A stretch of 6,377 nucleotides of DNA. Source: an uncultured Porphyromonadaceae bacterium (GTDB taxonomy: Bacteria; Bacteroidota; Bacteroidia; Bacteroidales; Muribaculaceae). The stretch lies in contig URLF01000118.1 of the NCBI GenBank assembly GCA_900548705.1, positions 1 through 6,377 on the forward strand. Direction: 5' to 3'. The translations under genes and the position numbers were made by a program. A model generated the notes under the pieces. That model saw only the letters and a list, made by a program, of their open reading frames with translations. It was not told the origin of the DNA and ran no database searches. Shown here in pieces: positions 1 through 3,395 of the stretch (the stretch's first letter is position 1; every line of letters begins with the position of its first letter).

Positions 1-911
1 CGGCCACTGTCGCCGACGGTGTTACCGGCTCGCGCACCAACACCAACACCGAGCTTATCGGTCAGGGACTGGCCAACATCGCCGTCCCCTTCATCGGCGG
101 AATCCCCGTCACCGGTGCCATCGCCCGCACGATGACCAACATCACCAACGGCGGACGCACCCCCGTGGCCGGTATCGTCCACGCCCTCGTGCTGCTGGCG
201 ATTTTCATCTTCCTGATGCCGCTGATATGCCTGGTGCCGATGGCCTGCCTGGCCGCCGTCCTTATGGTGGTGGCTTACAATATGAGCGGCTGGCGCACCA
301 TCGTCGGTCTCTTCAAGGCCCCCAAGAGCGACCTGTCGGTGCTGGTGGTCACCTTCCTGCTGACCGTCATCCTCGACCTGACCATCGCCATCGAGATCGG
401 GCTGCTCCTCGCCGTGGTGCTCTTCCTGCGCCGCGTCATGGAGAACACCCAGATCAGGGTCTACTCCGAGCAGCTTGATGTCGCCGAAGGCACCGACCTC
501 GACGCCGCCCACCATGAAGTGCTTGACGTCCTCCCCGGCGTGGAAGTCTACGAAATCGACGGCCCCTTCTTCTTCGGCATCGCCACCAAGTTTGAGGAAC
601 TGATGCGCTCCACCCCGGGACAGAAACCGGTAGTGCGCATCCTGCGAATGAGGAAAGTCCCCTTCATCGACTCCACCGCCCTCCACAACCTGGAGATACT
701 CATCACCTCCTCACAGGCCGACAACATCCACGTCGTCCTCTCCGGAGTCCGCGACAGCGTCCGCCAGACCCTCGTCAAGGCCGGCATAGACCGCCTGGTC
801 GGCGAAGACCATGTCTGCTCCCACATCTCCCAGGCCGTCGTGATGGCCAACCGCATCGCCTCCAGTGCCACCGGCCCCACCCCCGACAAAGAAACCGTCA
901 CCCTCGCCTGA
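1..911 (+). CDS. SulP/SLC26-family anion transporter, C-terminal part with STAS domain (5'-partial)
   Basis: The reading frame is open from base 3, so the gene begins upstream of the window; about 302 residues are visible. The start has the conserved SulP signature SRTNTNTELIGQGLAN, followed by GGIPVTGAIARTMTNI. Two hydrophobic stretches follow, about visible residues 55-93 (PVAGIVHALVLLAIFIFLMP onward) and 111-143, the last of the membrane domain. From about residue 170 to 280 there is a cytoplasmic STAS domain with the motif VPFIDSTALHNLE; its DST (bases 669-677) matches the site phosphorylated in SpoIIAA-like STAS proteins. SulP proteins move sulfate, bicarbonate or other anions across the inner membrane; the substrate cannot be read from this fragment. 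The C-terminus looks complete and ends at TGA 909-911. The composite repeat starts 20 bp later, with no co-transcribed gene behind it. Family call is firm; function is by family only. Confidence 0.93.
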   Translation, partial: ATVADGVTGSRTNTNTELIGQGLANIAVPFIGGIPVTGAIARTMTNITNGGRTPVAGIVHALVLLAIFIFLMPLICLVPMACLAAVLMVVAYNMSGWRTIVGLFKAPKSDLSVLVVTFLLTVILDLTIAIEIGLLLAVVLFLRRVMENTQIRVYSEQLDVAEGTDLDAAHHEVLDVLPGVEVYEIDGPFFFGIATKFEELMRSTPGQKPVVRILRMRKVPFIDSTALHNLEILITSSQADNIHVVLSGVRDSVRQTLVKAGIDRLVGEDHVCSHISQAVVMANRIASSATGPTPDKETVTLA

Positions 912-931
912 CCCCTCCCTCCCCTGTCCCC

Positions 932-958
932 AATACTCCCAAACATCCCAAATATCCC
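932..958. repeat. 9-bp tandem units (AAAYATCCC), three copies
   Basis: AATACTCCC, AAACATCCC and AAATATCCC lie head to tail just before the palindrome of repeat copy 1. The matching place in copy 2 has four units, so the number varies between copies. On the minus strand the units read as a WD(I/V) tripeptide repeat, which is a by-product of the 9-bp period and not evidence for a protein. Confidence 0.8.
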
Positions 959-967
959 CTCTTGTAG

Positions 968-987
968 GGACGCGCCGTGGCGCGTCC
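968..987. repeat. 20-bp GC-rich palindrome, copy 1 (one central mismatch)
   Basis: GGACGCGCCGTGGCGCGTCC is self-complementary except at the centre, where base 977 is G while the second copy has A and is perfect. It sits between TTGTAG and GCGTCAACC in both copies. It could form a short very stable hairpin in RNA or serve as a target for a REP-type process. Its function is unknown. Confidence 0.75.
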
Positions 988-1074
988 GCGTCAACCTGAC
1001 CATCAAGAGGGAGAAAGGGTCTCACGCAGATTCCGCAGATACGCAGATTTTACGCAGATTTAATTCTGATTCAA

Positions 1075-1186
1075 GGGAAAGTCTCGCAGATTACACAGAT
1101 TACGCAAAGGCCATCCGGATGGAAACCCCAACAACTTTCCGCCGGATGGCCTTTGCGTAATCTGTGTAATCTGCGAGACTTTTCCC
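1075..1186. repeat. Long inverted repeat (38-bp perfect stem) in repeat copy 1
   Basis: Bases 1081-1118 pair perfectly with 1142-1179. The outer GGGAAA (1075-1080) also pairs with TTTCCC if one T is bulged. Inside, GGAAA (1121-1125) pairs with TTTCC (1136-1140), leaving the ten-base loop CCCCAACAAC. The right arm ends in TTTT only, so it is a weak candidate for an intrinsic terminator of the upstream SulP transcript, though it would fold very strongly in RNA. It also separates SulP transcription from the hipB promoter. Confidence 0.85.
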
Positions 1187-1246
1187 TCAACTTGCGAGCC
1201 TCCTATCGCCTTCCGCGGAATCTTTATCGCTTTCCGCGAGTCCCAT

Positions 1247-1270
1247 AAAATCGCAATATATTGTGATTTT
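1247..1270. promoter_or_regulatory. Operator O1 of the hipB operon (palindrome)
   Basis: The core ATCGCAATATATTGTGAT (1250-1267), flanked by AAA and TTT, is a palindrome with a single G/T asymmetry in each arm. It is the most upstream of three near-identical sites centred at 1258.5, 1319.5 and 1380.5. Binding by the downstream HipB-type Xre protein is inferred from position and repetition, as in other hip operons where HipB dimers bind several palindromes. Confidence 0.8.
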
Positions 1271-1306
1271 ACATCAAAAACTTCTCTTTCCGGGGTATTC
1301 TACTCC

Positions 1307-1332
1307 AAAAATCACAATATATTGCGATTTTT
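1307..1332. promoter_or_regulatory. Operator O2 of the hipB operon (palindrome)
   Basis: The core ATCACAATATATTGCGAT (1311-1328), flanked by A and T tracts, is the exact reverse complement of the O1 core. Its 3' edge overlaps TTTG at 1330-1333, the nearest candidate -33 element, so repressor bound here would contact the promoter. Confidence 0.82.
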
Positions 1333-1365
1333 GTATTCCGTATCCCGATTTTTTCCGTATCTTTG
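1330..1365 (+). promoter_or_regulatory. Bacteroidota-type promoter of the hipB operon
   Basis: TATCTTTG at 1358-1365 matches the TAnnTTTG -7 consensus of the Bacteroidota primary sigma factor. TTTG at 1330-1333 is the nearest -33-like element, but the 24-base gap is longer than the usual roughly 19-21. Transcription would start a few bases after 1365, inside operator O3, giving a leader of about 20-25 nt without a Shine-Dalgarno sequence. Confidence 0.65.
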
Positions 1366-1367
1366 TC

Positions 1368-1393
1368 AAAAATCACAACATATTGCGATTATC
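1368..1393. promoter_or_regulatory. Operator O3 of the hipB operon, abutting the start codon
   Basis: The core ATCACAACATATTGCGAT (1372-1389) differs from O2 by one base (C at 1379). It starts just after the -7 box and ends directly before the hipB ATG at 1394, so it covers the expected transcription start and the whole short leader. Occupancy would block RNA polymerase at the start site. Confidence 0.82.
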
Positions 1394-1624
1394 ATGGACG
1401 CGAAAAGTATCGGCCGCTATATAAAATTGCGACGGAAGGATTTCAACATATCCCAATATACATTGGCAGCCTTATCCTCTATCAGCGTTAACACTCTTGT
1501 CGCTATCGAACGGGGAGAGGGAAATCCTCGCCTTGAAAACATCCTGTCGGTACTCGACACTTTGGGATTACAATTAACCGTGACTGTCAAATCTGATAAT
1601 ACGCCGACCTATGAGGAGATGTGA
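1394..1624 (+). CDS. hipB: HipB-like Xre-family antitoxin/repressor
   Basis: A 76-residue DNA-binding protein made almost entirely of one helix-turn-helix (Xre/HTH_3) domain: IGRYIKLRRKDFNISQYTLA is helix 1 and the start of the HTH, SSISVNTLVAIERGEGNP holds the recognition helix, and ENILSVLDTLGLQLTVTV ends in the short strand typical of HipB dimers. The ATG at 1394 was chosen because it lies right after operator O3 and the promoter. A TTG in the same frame at 1322 would put the start inside operator O2 and upstream of the -7 box. It most likely represses its own operon through the three palindromes and joins the HipS/HipT complex. Its last 14 bp overlap the next gene, which suggests translational coupling. 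The operon is clearly AT-richer than the flanking genes, consistent with horizontal acquisition. Confidence 0.88.
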   Translation: MDAKSIGRYIKLRRKDFNISQYTLAALSSISVNTLVAIERGEGNPRLENILSVLDTLGLQLTVTVKSDNTPTYEEM

Positions 1625-1934
1625 AATCCTGCTGCACGGGGTGAAAGCCGCTGTGCTCACGGAATATGACAACGGGACATATGAGTTTGTCTACGACACT
1701 GACTATCTTGGTTCGAAAGATAGTCAGCCTGTAAGTCTGACTATGCCATTGCAAAAAGAGCCTTACATCTCCGGCTACCTGTTCCCTTTTTTCGCCAATC
1801 TCCTCTCTGAGGGGGACAACCGCAAGATGCAAGCTGCCATACTGCGCATAGACCCCGAAGATGACTTCGGTATTCTATTGGCTTCGGCCCAATTCGACAC
1901 AATTGGAGCCGTGACCGTCAAACCTGTCAAATAA
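1611..1934 (+). CDS. hipS: HipS-like protein: stand-alone HipA N-terminal domain
   Basis: 107 residues matching only the N-terminal subdomain of HipA kinases (the HipA_N/Couple_hipA type). Visible marks are CEILLHGVKAAVLTEYDNGTYEFVYD at the start, the QPVSLTMPLQKEPY segment, FPFFANLLSEG, and the closing DFGILLASAQFDTIGAVTV. In ordinary HipA this domain is fused to the kinase core; here TAA at 1932 ends it and the kinase starts 19 bp later in a new ORF. In the E. coli O127 HipBST system the equivalent small protein HipS, rather than HipB, is the antitoxin that neutralises the kinase HipT; the same role is inferred here. The start at 1611 lies inside hipB in the +1 frame relative to it. The break is natural rather than a frameshift, since the second ORF has its own ATG and both pieces end at domain borders. 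Databases may call it HipA N-terminal domain protein. Confidence 0.85.
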   Translation: MRRCEILLHGVKAAVLTEYDNGTYEFVYDTDYLGSKDSQPVSLTMPLQKEPYISGYLFPFFANLLSEGDNRKMQAAILRIDPEDDFGILLASAQFDTIGAVTVKPVK

Positions 1935-1953
1935 CCCCTGATTTAACAACGTC

Positions 1954-2946
1954 ATGGAACTGCCTATATGCCCCTCATCTCTCACTCCGGGCTATACAAC
2001 ATATTCACCGGAAGCCACCAAAGCCCTCTTCGACGGGGTGACAACAAGCCATATGTTGCCTTATCCCTCTCCATCATCCAACACCGTGGAGGCCAAGGAA
2101 GCCATAAAAAATTCAGGCAGGCTGTCGCTATCAGGCGCACAGCCCAAGTTCGGTATGGTGACGGAAAACGGCTCTTTCCGCTACACTAATGATGGGGAAC
2201 AGAGCACTTACATCCTTAAACCTCGTCCGGTCGCCTTGTATATCCTCAACCCGGAATTCTGTGCCGCCAATGAAAACCTTACAATGCAGATTGCCGCACA
2301 GGCCTACCGTATCGAGACTGCGGCCAACGGGTTATGTTTCTTTAATGACGAGAGTATGGCATATGTCACACGGCGATTCGATGTCCACGCTTCCGGAAAA
2401 TATCAACAAGAGGATTTCGCCTCTCTGATGGGCTTGTCGAAAGCTAATGGAGGAAGTGACTTCAAGTATCTCAACGGTAGTTATGAGGAATGTGGAAACG
2501 TCATAAGCACTCATGTCAAAGCAGCCAGAATTGACCTCCTGCGTTTTTTCCAGCTAGTATTGTTCAATTTCATAACGCTAAATGACGACGCTCATCTTAA
2601 AAACTTCTCCCTCATTAACCGAAATGGAGAATACAGGCTGTCACCGGCATATGATTTGATGAATACCTCACTTCATCTTACGAATCCCCGAATTTTCGCA
2701 TTGGATAACGGTCTGTTCCGTGAAGGTATGGATTTATCTGATGTGAGACAACCAGAGGGAAAGGATTTCATGGAGTTCGGCAGACGGATTGGTTTGCCTG
2801 AACGATTGGTAAAAGAAGAAATTGCCCGTTTCTCCATTGAAAACAAAACTGCCACCGAACTTATCACCCGCTCATTCCTTTCCGACCACTTGAAAGAACG
2901 CTACCTGGATTCAATGCGTTATCGGCAAGCAATGTTACGACCATAA
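1954..2946 (+). CDS. hipT: HipT-like HipA-family serine/threonine kinase toxin (kinase core)
   Basis: A 330-residue HipA kinase core without the N-terminal subdomain. Landmarks in order: RLSLSGAQPKFGM (56-68), the Gly-rich loop with Ser58 and Ser60; YILKP with ATP-binding Lys89; TRRFD (139-143); EDFASLMG (153-160); the catalytic segment NDDAHLKN (210-217) with Asp212 and Asn217, spaced like Asp309 and Asn314 of E. coli HipA; and SPAYDLMN with metal-binding Asp234. All key residues are present, so the kinase should be active. HipA-family toxins phosphorylate aminoacyl-tRNA synthetases (GltX for HipA, TrpS for HipT of E. coli O127) and halt growth; the target here is unknown. The Ser-X-Ser pair resembles the HipT autophosphorylation sites Ser57 and Ser59. 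It follows the HipS-like gene by 19 bp as the last gene of the operon. The alternative name is HipA domain-containing protein. Confidence 0.9.
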   Translation: MELPICPSSLTPGYTTYSPEATKALFDGVTTSHMLPYPSPSSNTVEAKEAIKNSGRLSLSGAQPKFGMVTENGSFRYTNDGEQSTYILKPRPVALYILNPEFCAANENLTMQIAAQAYRIETAANGLCFFNDESMAYVTRRFDVHASGKYQQEDFASLMGLSKANGGSDFKYLNGSYEECGNVISTHVKAARIDLLRFFQLVLFNFITLNDDAHLKNFSLINRNGEYRLSPAYDLMNTSLHLTNPRIFALDNGLFREGMDLSDVRQPEGKDFMEFGRRIGLPERLVKEEIARFSIENKTATELITRSFLSDHLKERYLDSMRYRQAMLRP

Positions 2947-2970
2947 AAATACCCCCTGCCCCCTCCCCAA

Positions 2971-3006
2971 AAATATCCCAAATATCCCAAATATCCCAAA
3001 CATCCC
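2971..3006. repeat. 9-bp tandem units (AAAYATCCC), four copies
   Basis: Three AAATATCCC units followed by one AAACATCCC, head to tail, matching the three-unit array of copy 1. The difference in unit number fits replication slippage. Confidence 0.85.
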
Positions 3007-3015
3007 ATCTTGTAG

Positions 3016-3035
3016 GGACGCGCCATGGCGCGTCC
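3016..3035. repeat. 20-bp perfect palindrome, copy 2
   Basis: GGACGCGCCATGGCGCGTCC is fully self-complementary. It lies 2,048 bp from the matching palindrome of copy 1, which has a single central change. Confidence 0.8.
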
Positions 3036-3133
3036 GCGTCAACCTTGACCATCAAGGGGGAAAGGATCTCACGCAGATTTCGCAGATACGCAGATTTTAC
3101 GCAGATTTAATTCTGATTAAAGGGGAGGTTTCG

Positions 3134-3159
3134 CAGATATTATAAACAGATATTATAAA
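3134..3159. repeat. 13-bp tandem duplication (CAGATATTATAAA x2) inside copy 2
   Basis: Two adjacent exact copies at 3134-3146 and 3147-3159. They form most of the extra 38 nt that copy 2 has compared with copy 1 between TTCTGATT and GGGAAAGTCTCG. Confidence 0.8.
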
Positions 3160-3271
3160 GGGAAAGTCTCGCAGATTACACAGATTACGCAGAGGCCATC
3201 CGGATGGAAACCCCAAAAACTTTCCGCCGGATGGCCTCTGCGTAATCTGTGTAATCTGCGAGACTTTTCCC
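3160..3271. repeat. Long inverted repeat (38-bp perfect stem) in repeat copy 2
   Basis: Bases 3166-3203 pair perfectly with 3227-3264. The outer GGGAAA/TTTCCC and inner GGAAA/TTTCC pairings are as in copy 1, with a ten-base loop CCCCAAAAAC. Compared with copy 1 one stem pair changed from A:T to G:C on both arms (3192 and 3238 versus 1107 and 1153). It lies downstream of hipT and may serve as its terminator, although the trailing T tract is only four long. Confidence 0.85.
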
Positions 3272-3370
3272 TCAACCTGCGAGACTTTTCTATCAATCCG
3301 CGAGAGCTGTCTGGGAGGAGTCATGCGATTGAAGTAACTTTTTGTCCTACGGGAGGGGTGGACGGGGGTG

Positions 3371-3378
3371 TAACTTTG
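3371..3378 (+). promoter_or_regulatory. Bacteroidota-type -7 box before the 835-residue gene
   Basis: TAACTTTG matches TAnnTTTG. The nearest TTTG upstream (3341-3344) is 26 bases away, too far for a normal -33 box, so the upstream element is unclear. A start point around 3383 would leave a leader of about 13 nt before the ATG at 3396. This supports the phage segment having its own promoter, separate from the toxin-antitoxin operon. Confidence 0.55.
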
Positions 3379-3395
3379 CGGAAAAAATGGTTGCT

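Larger units (their letters stand above)
932..1197. repeat. Composite intergenic repeat, copy 1 (left of the HipBST module)
   Basis: This block recurs in the same orientation at 2971-3304 with very high similarity. In order it contains 9-bp units (932-958), a GC palindrome (968-987), the shared string CGTCAACCTGACCATCAAG, a run of degenerate CGCAGATT units (about 1024-1062), and a long hairpin (1075-1186) followed by CTCAACTTGCGAG. The region 912-1240 has no credible gene. Each copy lies downstream of a stop codon (SulP here, hipT for copy 2), so it may act in 3' ends as a terminator or RNA-stabilising structure, or be a non-autonomous mobile repeat. No terminal inverted repeats with a target duplication were identified. 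Confidence 0.85.
2971..3304. repeat. Composite intergenic repeat, copy 2 (right of the HipBST module)
   Basis: Same order and orientation as copy 1: four 9-bp units, a perfect 20-bp palindrome, the CGTCAACCTTGACCATCAAG string, degenerate CGCAGATT units (about 3071-3107), a 38-nt insertion carrying a 13-bp tandem duplication, the long hairpin, and CTCAACCTGCGAG. It begins 24 bp after the hipT stop codon. The stretch 2947-3370 contains this repeat and no credible gene. Together with copy 1 it brackets the toxin-antitoxin operon as direct repeats. Confidence 0.85.

Noticed and set aside
711..1025. Minus-strand ORF reading through the SulP 3' end and repeat copy 1
   Set aside because: Its N-terminal part is the palindrome and 9-bp repeats in translation; the rest is antisense to SulP coding sequence in high-GC DNA.
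1021..1200. CRISPR array suggested by repeated CGCAGATT units
   Set aside because: Units are short, irregular and not separated by unique spacers of constant length, and no cas genes are present.
1322..1393. N-terminal extension of hipB from a TTG at 1322
   Set aside because: It would start inside operator O2 and upstream of the -7 box, and the added 24 residues do not resemble an Xre domain; ATG 1394 fits promoter and domain.
1932..1956. Frameshift or nonsense mutation splitting a single hipA
   Set aside because: The upstream piece ends at the HipA N-domain border, and the kinase piece has its own ATG, a 19-bp spacer and intact motifs, matching natural split HipS/HipT systems.
2864..3055. 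Minus-strand ORF with a WDIWDIWDI run over repeat copy 2
   Set aside because: The tripeptide repeat is the 9-bp tandem array in translation, and the start matches the copy 1 shadow only because the DNA repeats.
3342..3395. Start of the 835-residue gene at TTG 3342
   Set aside because: It lies upstream of the TAACTTTG promoter box, and the added residues (GRGGRG-type) look non-coding; ATG 3396, or 3387, is preferred.
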